From positions 1-7,519 of the forward strand of contig CANRAT010000060.1 in the NCBI GenBank assembly GCA_947628685.1: a stretch of 7,519 bases of DNA, written 5' to 3'. This DNA comes from an uncultured Bacilli bacterium (lineage in GTDB: Bacteria > Bacillota_I > Bacilli_A > RF39 > UBA660). Below the pieces are notes generated by a model. It was given only the letters and a program-made list of their open reading frames with translations, had not been told where the DNA came from and searched no databases. Shown piece after piece: positions 1-6,885 of this stretch (position 1 is the stretch's first letter; each line of letters starts with the position of its first letter). The translations under genes were made by a program, and so were the position numbers.

Positions 1-3
1 ATA

Positions 4-12
4 TGTTATAAT
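4..12 (+). promoter_or_regulatory. Extended -10 promoter element upstream of the nuclease-like gene
   Basis: TGTTATAAT matches the extended -10 consensus TGnTATAAT exactly, with the TATAAT box at 7-12. The -35 region would lie left of the window and cannot be judged. Transcription would start near position 19, giving a leader of about 65 nt before the ATG at 85. It is the only promoter-like element visible for this gene, because the space between the hairpin at 26-67 and the ATG is too short for another. The two other plus-strand units also have TGn-type -10 boxes, which supports it, although TATAAT-like strings are common by chance in DNA this AT-rich. Confidence 0.5.
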
Positions 13-25
13 TGATACATAAGAT

Positions 26-67
26 AGCAGTATTTAATCTTTTTAAGATGGATACTGCTTATTTTTT
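26..67 (+). terminator. Intrinsic-terminator-like hairpin in the leader (attenuator or upstream gene's terminator)
   Basis: AGCAGTAT at 26-33 pairs with ATACTGCT at 52-59. The stem continues inward with two G-U pairs and one A-U pair, then after a single bulged A with TCTT (38-41) against AAGA (45-48), closing on a 3-nt loop. Six T residues follow at 62-67. This is the form of a rho-independent terminator. It lies between the -10 box at 7-12 and the start codon at 85, and the ribosome binding site begins right after the T-run. It may be the terminator of a gene left of the window, or an attenuator in the leader of the gene at 85. The sequence alone does not decide between them. Confidence 0.65.
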
Positions 68-84
68 GAGGTAGAGGTGTAGTA

Positions 85-1521
85 ATGAAAAAAAGATATA
101 GTGAATATGTAGGATATAACTATTCGAAAAGTGATGAATGGTTTAATCCACAGGTTGAATGGGATACATTACTTTTTATAGATCCAATGTTGCTTAAAAA
201 TACTAACATAATTGAATTTACAAACAGTTATGATAAGTTAATAAATTTTTTCAGTAATTCCATAGTAAAATTAGAATCAAATATTCCTCAATCTTTAAAG
301 GAAAATATGGCTTGTTTTGAAGAGGTTAAAGAAGCAAATCTTGGATTTTCATACGATAGTAATTTAGGGAGTGGGCTAGCTGGTAAAACTGCATTATCTG
401 TTTTAAACAATATTAATAAATTTGTTAAAAAGGGATTGTTTGGGATAGAAGATTTTGCTGAAATTTCTTTATTTGATAGAAATGTAAATGGTGATCGAAT
501 TACGGATATGATATTAAATATCTTAAAAAACGATTTTATAAGTTACAGCTGTAGAATTGCAAAACAAAATTCATTTCCTTTAAAGCAATTTAAAGTGAGA
601 AAAGAGTTTATTTTTGCTGAAATGCGTTGGGATTATGATATGGTAGAAATGCCTTACATAGTTAATGAAAAAAATATGGATATACCGGTATTATTAATCC
701 CTAAAGAATTTTTGGCTACAAGTTTGTATTTTAATGATGATAATTTTATGGATTGGCTATATCATAATGATAAAGATTATATTAAAGAGGTATTTGATTA
801 TAATTTAAAAGCTGATATAATTGCAAATAAGAAGAAAATCATGGAAGATATTGTCGAGAATAATCGTGATGATATATTAAAAAAATATGCAGAAGATGGA
901 AAAAATTATGAACCATATGACTTGGATGACGATAAAGAAATTGTTAATAAAATATATGAAATAGCTAACAAATTTTATAATGATAACAAAGATGTTCTTT
1001 TGGTTAGAAATGACAGTAATTCATTATTACCAGTAAAAGATGTTGCAGATTTGTTAATAAAATATCTTCAGACAGTTGTTACAGATAAAAAAGGATACGA
1101 ACTTTTAAAATCAAAGGGAAATATGTTTATTGCAGAACCAAAAATTTCAAAATTTGTTCATATATTATTTGATGCTAGAATTAAAGATGCAGGATTTAAT
1201 GTAGATATTTCACCAGAGACAAATGCTGGAAATGGTCCTGTAGATTTTAAAATATCAAGAGGTGATGATAAGGTACTAATAGAAAATAAAATATCTAGTA
1301 ATCCTAAATTATTACAGTGTATTGATGAAGATAAGCAGATACATACATATTTAAAACAAGAAGAATGTAAAGATGCTTTTCTAGTTGTTTTTATTAACAA
1401 AGATAATGATGTAGATAAAATTAATCAGTTATCGAGAAAAGCTGAACAATATAAGGAAAACTATAATATCTATGTCAGAGATGTTGATTGTATTAAAAGA
1501 GAATCTGCATCTCATAGATAA
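85..1521 (+). CDS. Uncharacterised protein with a C-terminal PD-(D/E)XK nuclease-like domain
   Basis: A 478-aa protein that I cannot assign to a named family. The C-terminal third looks like a restriction-endonuclease-fold domain. Glu351 lies in a predicted helix (EPKISKFVHILFDAR). It is followed by a GNGPVDF motif with Asp387 and a hydrophobic strand ending in IENK, giving the acid-x-Lys pair Glu400 and Lys402. A Gln/Tyr-containing helix and a hydrophobic strand (AFLVVFI) come next. This D...ExK order is the classical metal-dependent nuclease signature, so a DNA or RNA cleaving role is inferred. The N-terminal two thirds are soluble and unassigned, with a striking WDTLLFIDP segment at 26-34. 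No signal peptide or membrane segment is seen. The ATG at 85 is preceded at good spacing by AGAGGTG (73-79). A promoter and a terminator-like hairpin lie in front. The next gene follows after 57 bp and has its own promoter. It sits in a defence island beside Type I R-M genes, so a role in anti-phage defence is plausible but unproven. Confidence 0.85.
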   Translation: MKKRYSEYVGYNYSKSDEWFNPQVEWDTLLFIDPMLLKNTNIIEFTNSYDKLINFFSNSIVKLESNIPQSLKENMACFEEVKEANLGFSYDSNLGSGLAGKTALSVLNNINKFVKKGLFGIEDFAEISLFDRNVNGDRITDMILNILKNDFISYSCRIAKQNSFPLKQFKVRKEFIFAEMRWDYDMVEMPYIVNEKNMDIPVLLIPKEFLATSLYFNDDNFMDWLYHNDKDYIKEVFDYNLKADIIANKKKIMEDIVENNRDDILKKYAEDGKNYEPYDLDDDKEIVNKIYEIANKFYNDNKDVLLVRNDSNSLLPVKDVADLLIKYLQTVVTDKKGYELLKSKGNMFIAEPKISKFVHILFDARIKDAGFNVDISPETNAGNGPVDFKISRGDDKVLIENKISSNPKLLQCIDEDKQIHTYLKQEECKDAFLVVFINKDNDVDKINQLSRKAEQYKENYNIYVRDVDCIKRESASHR

Positions 1522-1549
1522 ATATTAAGAAATATGGTATACTATAGTA
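1515..1549 (+). promoter_or_regulatory. Promoter of the fic gene, with a palindrome over the -10 box
   Basis: An extended -10 element, TGGTATACT, covers 1535-1543 (box TATACT at 1538-1543). Exactly 17 bp upstream, at 1515-1520, is TAGATA, a 4-of-6 match to the -35 consensus that overlaps the end of the preceding gene. A start of transcription near 1550 would leave a leader of about 29 nt. The perfect 10-bp palindrome TACTATAGTA at 1540-1549 covers most of the -10 box and the expected start region, which is a good place for a repressor site. No terminator is visible between the preceding gene and fic, so read-through into fic is also possible. Confidence 0.5.
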
Positions 1550-1578
1550 GTAAAATAACTTGAAAAGGAGGAATTCCT

Positions 1579-2406
1579 ATGGATGAAATTACTTATGATA
1601 AGGTAGAAGATGAAAAAAGTCCTAAGGTAAAACAACTATATTGGAATATTGCCTTTGGACTCCAAGAAGTTGATGGATTAAAACCTTCTAAATATATGGT
1701 AGAATTATCTGAAGAACATATAAAGGGAGAAAAAACATATCAACAAGTTCAAGATGAAATAACTTCTTATTATAAAAAGAACCAAGATAATCATGATGAC
1801 GATGATGAAGAAGAAGCTGATGAAGTAGCAACTGCCATTTATGAAATATTAAATAATAAGGCGTTTCGTTTTGATTATTTAACATTTAAAAATTATCATC
1901 AACGATTATTTAATAACTTAAATAAGGAAAAATATAATCCAGGTATATTTAGATTATATGATATGACAAAAGATGAAGATATTTTAGAAGGAGATACGGT
2001 TAACTATCAATCATGGAATCTAATTGAGGAATCCCTAAAATATGATTTTAATGAAGAAAGGGAACAAGATTATATTAATTTTAATGAAGAACAGCTTATT
2101 GAAAGAATATGTGAGTTTACTTCTAGAATATGGCAAGTTCATCCATTTCAAGAGGGAAATACGAGAACAACAGCAGTATTTATTCAAAAATATTTAATTA
2201 GTATGGGATTTAATATAAATAATGAAATATTTAAGGATAATGCTTTATATTTTAGAAATGCACTTGTAAGAGCAAATTATACTAATTATAGTAAAGGTGT
2301 AAAAGCTGATAAAAAATATATAATAATGTTTTTTGAAAATTTATTATTAGATAAAGACAATAAGCTAGATAATGAAGAATTACAAATTTCAAAAACAGAG
2401 GATTAA
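1579..2406 (+). CDS. fic: Fic-domain protein with N-terminal VbhA-like segment
   Basis: A 275-aa cytoplasmic protein of the Fic/Doc superfamily, whose members usually transfer AMP or another nucleotide-derived group to target proteins. The core motif is HPFQEGNTRTTA at 188-199. His188 is the catalytic base, Glu192 the probable metal ligand, and Asn194 and Arg196 line the anion-binding nest. The usual form is HPFx(D/E)GNGRxxR. Here the second Gly is Thr195 and the last Arg is Ala199. The N-terminal segment (about 18-65, with GLQEVDGLKPS) resembles the VbhA-type antitoxin helices often fused to Firmicute Fic proteins, but I cannot find a clean (S/T)xxxE(G/N) inhibitory motif in it. A run of Asp and Glu at about 73-83 probably links the two domains. 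The start is set by a very strong AAAAGGAGG site (1563-1571), 7 nt before the ATG. The gene has its own promoter and its own terminator, so it is a separate unit beside hsdRM. Its target is unknown; a self-contained toxin-antitoxin or growth-arrest role is an inference. Confidence 0.93.
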   Translation: MDEITYDKVEDEKSPKVKQLYWNIAFGLQEVDGLKPSKYMVELSEEHIKGEKTYQQVQDEITSYYKKNQDNHDDDDEEEADEVATAIYEILNNKAFRFDYLTFKNYHQRLFNNLNKEKYNPGIFRLYDMTKDEDILEGDTVNYQSWNLIEESLKYDFNEEREQDYINFNEEQLIERICEFTSRIWQVHPFQEGNTRTTAVFIQKYLISMGFNINNEIFKDNALYFRNALVRANYTNYSKGVKADKKYIIMFFENLLLDKDNKLDNEELQISKTED

Positions 2407-2428
2407 CTTCTTCTGTTTTCTTATTTTT
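2392..2428 (+). terminator. Rho-independent terminator at the end of fic
   Basis: An 11-bp stem pairs AAAACAGAGGA (2392-2402) with 2409-2419, with one G-U pair and a 6-nt loop. A T-rich tail follows (2416-2428, broken by C and A). The left arm begins inside the last codons of fic, and the loop contains its stop codon (TAA, 2404-2406). It separates the fic transcript from hsdRM. Confidence 0.75.
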
Positions 2429-2471
2429 GAATGAGATTTACTATCAAAAATTAAATTTTGACAGTTTTTCA

Positions 2472-2480
2472 TGGTATAAT
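2472..2480 (+). promoter_or_regulatory. Extended -10 promoter of the hsdRM operon
   Basis: TGGTATAAT is a perfect extended -10 element (TATAAT at 2475-2480). At a 17-bp spacing there is no good -35 box, which is usual for extended -10 promoters. A consensus TTGACA is present at 2458-2463 but only 11 bp away, too close to act as its -35. The inverted repeat TCAAAA/TTTTGA at 2444-2461 lies just upstream and overlaps that hexamer. Expected start is near 2487, leaving a leader of about 27 nt to the ATG at 2514. The position directly after the fic terminator supports this as the promoter of hsdR and hsdM. Confidence 0.65.
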
Positions 2481-2504
2481 TAGACTATAAGTGTTTTGAA
2501 AAGT

Positions 2505-2509
2505 AGGTG
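2505..2509 (+). promoter_or_regulatory. Ribosome binding site that decides the hsdR start
   Basis: AGGTG, complementary to the 3' end of 16S rRNA, lies 4 nt before the ATG at 2514. It selects this ATG over the in-frame TTG at 2496, which has no such site and would place the AGGTG inside the coding region. The ten bases AGGTGTAGTA here also occur at 75-84, directly before the ATG of the nuclease-like gene. Confidence 0.75.
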
Positions 2510-2513
2510 TAGT

Positions 2514-5270
2514 ATGGGCGTTTATGAAAGTGAAGCAAGATTAGAAGATAGAATGATAGATCAACTTGTGAAGCAAGGATATGAAAAAGTACAAATAAAT
2601 GATGTGAAAGATCTAGAAAATAATTTTAGAGAACAAGTTAATAAGCATAATAAAATTGAATTAAAAAATAAGCCACTATCTGATAAAGAATTTGAAAAAC
2701 TAATGGTAAAAATATCTGGAAAAGGTGTTTATCAAAGTGCAAATGAATTAAGACAAAAACAATTTATTGAAAGAGATGATGGCTCTAAAGTTTATATTGA
2801 GTTATTTAATAAAAATGATTGGTGTAAGAATATTTTTCAAGTTACACATCAAACAACTGTAGAAGGTAAATATGTTAATAGATATGATGTTACTATTCTA
2901 ATAAATGGACTTCCTCTTGTACAAATTGAACTTAAAAGAAGAGGAAATGATATGAAGGAAGCTTTTAATCAAATTAAGAGATATAAAAGACATTCTTATA
3001 TAGGACTTTATAAGTATATTCAATTATTTGTTATTAGCAATGGTGTAGATACGAAATATTTTGCTAATGGTGATCAAGAATTAAATTATGGATTTACTTT
3101 TTATTGGACTGATGTAGATAATAATAGAATTACTAATTTAGAACAATTTTGTGTATTCTTCTTAGATAGATGTACTATCGGTAAAATGATAGCTAGATAT
3201 ATGATTATAAATAAGACAGATAAAACTTTAATGGTTATGAGACCTTATCAAGTTTATGCTGTTGAAAATATAGTGTCTCGGGCATTAGACACGAGCAATA
3301 ATGGATACATTTGGCATACAACTGGATCTGGTAAGACTATTACATCGTTTAAAACGAGTCAGATATTAGCATTAGAGCCATCCATTAATCAAGTTTTCTT
3401 CTTAGTAGATAGAAAAGACTTAGATAAACAAACATTAGATGAATTTAATAAGTTTGATCCAGGGTGTGTTGATATGACAAATCAAACTGACAAATTAATT
3501 AAACAAATAAAGGACAGTTCAAAGCCACTAATAATAACAACTATTCAAAAAATGGCAAATGCTTGTTCTAATCCTAAATATGCTGGTGTAATGGAGAAAT
3601 ATAAAAATTTAAAGACTGTATTTATAATTGATGAATGTCATAGAAGTCAATTTGGAGAAATGCATAGACAAATATCAAAAACATTTACTAAGGCACAATA
3701 CTTTGGATTTACTGGTACTCCTAGATTTAAAGAAAACCCATCACAAGATGGAAGAAGTACAGCAGATATATTTGAAAAATGTTTACATACTTATTTAATT
3801 AAAGATGCTATTAAAGATGAAAATGTATTGGGTTTTTCAGTTGATTATATGAAATTCGTAGAATTAAATTCAAAAGAATTAGAAGAAGATATGATGGTAG
3901 AAGGGATAGATACTGAAGAGGTATTTATGGCTGATGATAGAGTTAACTTAATAGCAAATGATATTATTAAGCATCATAATATCAAAACTCGTGACAAAAA
4001 ATATAATGCACTATTTACAGTATCATCTATACCTCAATTAGTTAAATATTATGATACATTTAAAAGAATTAATCATGATTTAAAAATAGGTGCTATATTT
4101 ACTTATGGTGCAAATGAAGACTTAGATGGTGATGTTGAACATTCTAGAGAGTCTTTAGATAGAATTATTAATGATTATAATAAGAAATATAATACTAATT
4201 TTTCTTCTAATAATTTTGATGGGTATTTTAGAGATATTTGTAAGAAAATTAAAAATACTGAAATAGACATAGTTATAGTTGTTAATATGCTATTAACTGG
4301 ATTCGATGCTAAGAGATTAAATACATTATATGTTGATAAGAGTTTGAAATATCATGATTTAATTCAAGCATTTTCAAGAACAAATAGAGTTGAAACGGAA
4401 ACTAAACCGTTTGGAAATATAGTTTGCTATAGGACTACTAAAACAAGAGTGGATGAAGCAGTCAAATTATTTTCAAAAACAGATAGCATAGATACAGTAA
4501 TTATGGCACCATATGAAACATATCTAGAAAAATTAAAAATTGCTGTTGATAGATTACTTAATATTACTCCAGTAGTTGAAAGCGTTGATTCACTTGAAAG
4601 TGAAGAGGATATTAAAGAGTTTATAGTTGCATTTAGAGAGCTTGCTAAAGTTTTAGTTAGTTTAAAAACATTTAATCAATTTGATTTAGATACCTGCGGA
4701 GTATTAATCAACACTCAAATATTTGAAGATTATAAAAGTAAATATTATGATTTGTATAGAAAACTTTCAAATGATAAAGAAAAAAGTTCAATATTAAATG
4801 ATGTAACATTCTCATTAGAATTAATTCAAACAGATAAAATTAATGTTTCATATATATTAAATTTAATTAGAAATGTCGATTTATCAAATGAAGAACAAAA
4901 ACAAAAGGATATTATTGATATTCAAAGTAAATTAGTTAATATTACAGATGATGAATTATTCTTAAAAGCTGATTTAATTAAAAGTTTCCTAACATCAATA
5001 TTACCAACTTTAAAAGAAGATGATTCTATTGATGAAGCATTAGATAACCATATGAATAAAGAAAGAGAAAAAGAAATAGAAAAATTTGCTAGTAATAATG
5101 ATATTAATCTTGATAGGTTAAAACAAATTATTGATGAATATGAGTATAGTGGAATATTCCCAGACAAAGAAATAAACGACTCTATAGAAATAGATGATTA
5201 TTGGGAAAGAAGAACTATAAAAAATAACATAAAAGAATTTATAAAAAATATTTTAAAAAAATTTATGTAG
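2514..5270 (+). CDS. hsdR: Type I restriction enzyme, R (restriction/translocase) subunit
   Basis: A 918-aa subunit that, bound to HsdM and HsdS, pulls DNA using ATP and cleaves it far from the unmethylated target. The N-terminal nuclease domain shows the PD-(D/E)XK residues Asp125, Glu139 and Lys141 (YDVTILINGLPLVQIELK). The SF2 translocase core follows: Walker A TTGSGKT at 269-275, DECH at 373-376, TGTPR at 400-404, and motif VI QAFSRTNR at 618-625. The C-terminal region is helical and lysine/glutamate rich, as expected for the part that contacts the methyltransferase core. The length is near the usual 900-1050 aa, and all catalytic motifs are present, so the gene looks intact. The start is the ATG after AGGTG; a TTG 18 bp upstream is also in frame but less likely. 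Its TAG stop lies within the ribosome binding site of hsdM, which starts 9 bp later, so the two are co-transcribed and probably translationally coupled. Confidence 0.97.
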   Translation: MGVYESEARLEDRMIDQLVKQGYEKVQINDVKDLENNFREQVNKHNKIELKNKPLSDKEFEKLMVKISGKGVYQSANELRQKQFIERDDGSKVYIELFNKNDWCKNIFQVTHQTTVEGKYVNRYDVTILINGLPLVQIELKRRGNDMKEAFNQIKRYKRHSYIGLYKYIQLFVISNGVDTKYFANGDQELNYGFTFYWTDVDNNRITNLEQFCVFFLDRCTIGKMIARYMIINKTDKTLMVMRPYQVYAVENIVSRALDTSNNGYIWHTTGSGKTITSFKTSQILALEPSINQVFFLVDRKDLDKQTLDEFNKFDPGCVDMTNQTDKLIKQIKDSSKPLIITTIQKMANACSNPKYAGVMEKYKNLKTVFIIDECHRSQFGEMHRQISKTFTKAQYFGFTGTPRFKENPSQDGRSTADIFEKCLHTYLIKDAIKDENVLGFSVDYMKFVELNSKELEEDMMVEGIDTEEVFMADDRVNLIANDIIKHHNIKTRDKKYNALFTVSSIPQLVKYYDTFKRINHDLKIGAIFTYGANEDLDGDVEHSRESLDRIINDYNKKYNTNFSSNNFDGYFRDICKKIKNTEIDIVIVVNMLLTGFDAKRLNTLYVDKSLKYHDLIQAFSRTNRVETETKPFGNIVCYRTTKTRVDEAVKLFSKTDSIDTVIMAPYETYLEKLKIAVDRLLNITPVVESVDSLESEEDIKEFIVAFRELAKVLVSLKTFNQFDLDTCGVLINTQIFEDYKSKYYDLYRKLSNDKEKSSILNDVTFSLELIQTDKINVSYILNLIRNVDLSNEEQKQKDIIDIQSKLVNITDDELFLKADLIKSFLTSILPTLKEDDSIDEALDNHMNKEREKEIEKFASNNDINLDRLKQIIDEYEYSGIFPDKEINDSIEIDDYWERRTIKNNIKEFIKNILKKFM

Positions 5271-5279
5271 GAGGTACAT

Positions 5280-6839
5280 ATGTTTAGAGAAGAAAAACAG
5301 CAAACACAACAAGCAGAATTGCAAAAACAATTATGGAGTATTGCCAATACTTTAAGAGGTAATATGGATGCTAACGATTTTAAAAATTATATCTTAGGAT
5401 TGATATTTTACAGATATTTATCTGAAAATTTAGTCAATTATGTAGAAAACACAATGCTTAGAAATACTAAAAAGTACGTTGATATGTTCGAAGATAAAAA
5501 TAGAGTTGATGACTTTAAAAGTGATTTAATTGAAGATGAAAATATAGGATATTTTATTGAGCCGGATTATCTATGGAACACTTTAATAGATAAAATAAAA
5601 ACTGGTAAATTTGATATATCCATGTTACAGAAAGCAATTAATTCAATATCAGAATCTACTTTAGGAAATGAATCAGAAGATGATTTTGAAAATCTTTTTG
5701 AAGATATGGATTTGAATAATTCTAAACTTGGTAGAGGTGAAGCAGATAGAACTAAATTAATATCAACAATCATGTTAAAGATTAATGATATTGATTTTCA
5801 TCATGAAGATGCCGAAATTGATGTTTTGGGTGATGCATATGAATATTTAATTTCTAATTTTGCAGCATCAGCAGGTAAAAAAGCAGGAGAATTTTATACT
5901 CCACAACAAGTATCAAGAATACTTGCAAAGTTAGTTACTATAAATAAATCTAAACTTCAGTCTGTATATGATCCTACTTGTGGATCAGGATCATTGCTTT
6001 TAAGAGTTGGTAAAGAAACTAAAGTAGTATCTTATTATGGACAAGAGTTTAATTCTACTACATATAACTTAGCACGAATGAATATGTTATTGCATGGTGT
6101 TTCATTTAGACACTTTGATATAAAAAATGATGATACATTAGAACGACCTAGACATATTGATATGAAGTTTGATGCAGTTGTTGCTAATCCTCCTTATTCT
6201 CAAAATTGGAGTGCTGATCCTAAGTTTATAGAAGATGAAAGATTTAGTGCTTATGGTAAACTAGCACCTAAATCAAAGGCAGACTTTGCTTTTATTCAGC
6301 ATATGATTTATCAGTTATCAGATAATGGCACTATGGCAGTAGTATTACCACATGGAGTATTATTTAGAGGAGCATCAGAAGGAACAATAAGAAAATATCT
6401 AATTAAAGATAAAAACTATTTAGATGCTGTCATAGGATTACCTGCAAACATATTCTATGGGACAAGTATTCCGACTTGTATACTAGTGTTTAAAAAATGT
6501 AGAGAAAATGAAGAAAATATAATATTTATTGATGCGTCTAAAGACTTTGAACCTGGTAAAAATCAAAATAGGTTAAGGGATCAGGATGTTGATAAAATAA
6601 TTAAAACTTATACTGATAGAGTTGAAATAGAAAAATATTGTCATATAGCACCACTATCTGAAATAGAAGAAAATGATTATAACTTAAATATTCCTAGATA
6701 TGTAGATACATTCGAAGAGGAAGAAAAAATTGATATTAAAGCAGTACAACAAGATTTAAAAGAAATAGATAAACAAATAGCAGAAGTTGACAAGGAACTT
6801 AATATTTACTTAAAAGAATTAGGCTTAGATGAAATATAA
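5280..6839 (+). CDS. hsdM: Type I restriction-modification, M (N6-adenine methyltransferase) subunit
   Basis: A 519-aa methyltransferase that uses S-adenosylmethionine to methylate adenine at the site selected by HsdS, protecting host DNA. An N-terminal helical HsdM_N-type region covers about 1-150, with the typical LWSIANTLRG and NYILGLIFYRYLSE segments. The catalytic domain begins with GEFYTP (203-208). SAM-binding motif I is DPTCGSGS at 231-238, and the catalytic motif IV is NPPY at 303-306, marking an N6-adenine enzyme. The C-terminus is a charged coiled coil (about 490-515, DLKEIDKQIAEVDKEL), a region that contacts HsdS in this family. Length and motifs are normal and the gene appears intact. 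A strong AGGAGGT (5269-5275) made partly from the hsdR stop codon precedes the ATG. The expected next gene, a co-directional hsdS, is absent; an inverted hsdS abuts the 3' end instead. Confidence 0.97.
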   Translation: MFREEKQQTQQAELQKQLWSIANTLRGNMDANDFKNYILGLIFYRYLSENLVNYVENTMLRNTKKYVDMFEDKNRVDDFKSDLIEDENIGYFIEPDYLWNTLIDKIKTGKFDISMLQKAINSISESTLGNESEDDFENLFEDMDLNNSKLGRGEADRTKLISTIMLKINDIDFHHEDAEIDVLGDAYEYLISNFAASAGKKAGEFYTPQQVSRILAKLVTINKSKLQSVYDPTCGSGSLLLRVGKETKVVSYYGQEFNSTTYNLARMNMLLHGVSFRHFDIKNDDTLERPRHIDMKFDAVVANPPYSQNWSADPKFIEDERFSAYGKLAPKSKADFAFIQHMIYQLSDNGTMAVVLPHGVLFRGASEGTIRKYLIKDKNYLDAVIGLPANIFYGTSIPTCILVFKKCRENEENIIFIDASKDFEPGKNQNRLRDQDVDKIIKTYTDRVEIEKYCHIAPLSEIEENDYNLNIPRYVDTFEEEEKIDIKAVQQDLKEIDKQIAEVDKELNIYLKELGLDEI

Positions 6840-6842
6840 GAT

Positions 6843-6885
6843 AAAAAGGATTTATACAAACATATTTTGCATAAGTCCTTTTTTT
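6843..6885. terminator. Probable bidirectional terminator between hsdM and the convergent hsdS
   Basis: A 13-bp stem pairs 6843-6855 (AAAAAGGATTTAT) with 6871-6883 (ATAAGTCCTTTTT), with one G-U pair and a 15-nt loop. On the plus strand the stem ends in seven T residues (6879-6885), starting 3 bp after the hsdM stop. On the minus strand the second arm also ends in five T residues, so it can serve hsdS as well. Much of it is coding sequence: the hsdS stop codon and the codons for its last residues, including the conserved KKGL motif, lie within the hairpin. Confidence 0.7.

Noticed and set aside
48..74. Short leader peptide ORF (ATG at 48, 8 codons, stop TAG at 72)
   Set aside because: It has no ribosome binding site and its start lies in the hairpin stem. 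Nothing in its codons suggests an amino-acid-sensing attenuator.
367..390. Walker A-like GSGLAGKT (residues 95-102) in the nuclease-like protein, suggesting an NTPase
   Set aside because: It fits the loose GxxxxGKT pattern, but no hydrophobic strand precedes it and no Walker B motif follows. It is probably a chance match.
1158..1885. Minus-strand ORFs of 65-81 aa opposite the nuclease-like gene and fic, and similar ones opposite hsdR and hsdM
   Set aside because: They are antisense shadows of genes supported by motifs, ribosome binding sites and length.
2458..2463. Consensus TTGACA as the -35 box of the hsdR promoter
   Set aside because: It is only 11 bp from the TATAAT, far below the usual 16-18 bp. 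The extended -10 element explains the promoter without it.
2496..2513. TTG start extending hsdR by six codons
   Set aside because: There is no ribosome binding site before it, whereas AGGTG lies 4 nt before the ATG at 2514. HsdR proteins commonly begin close to the YESEARLED segment, which the ATG gives.
3273..3292. Inverted repeat GTGTCT/AGACAC inside hsdR
   Set aside because: It lies in coding sequence just before the Walker A motif, is short, and has no T-run or partner element. Coding constraint and chance explain it.
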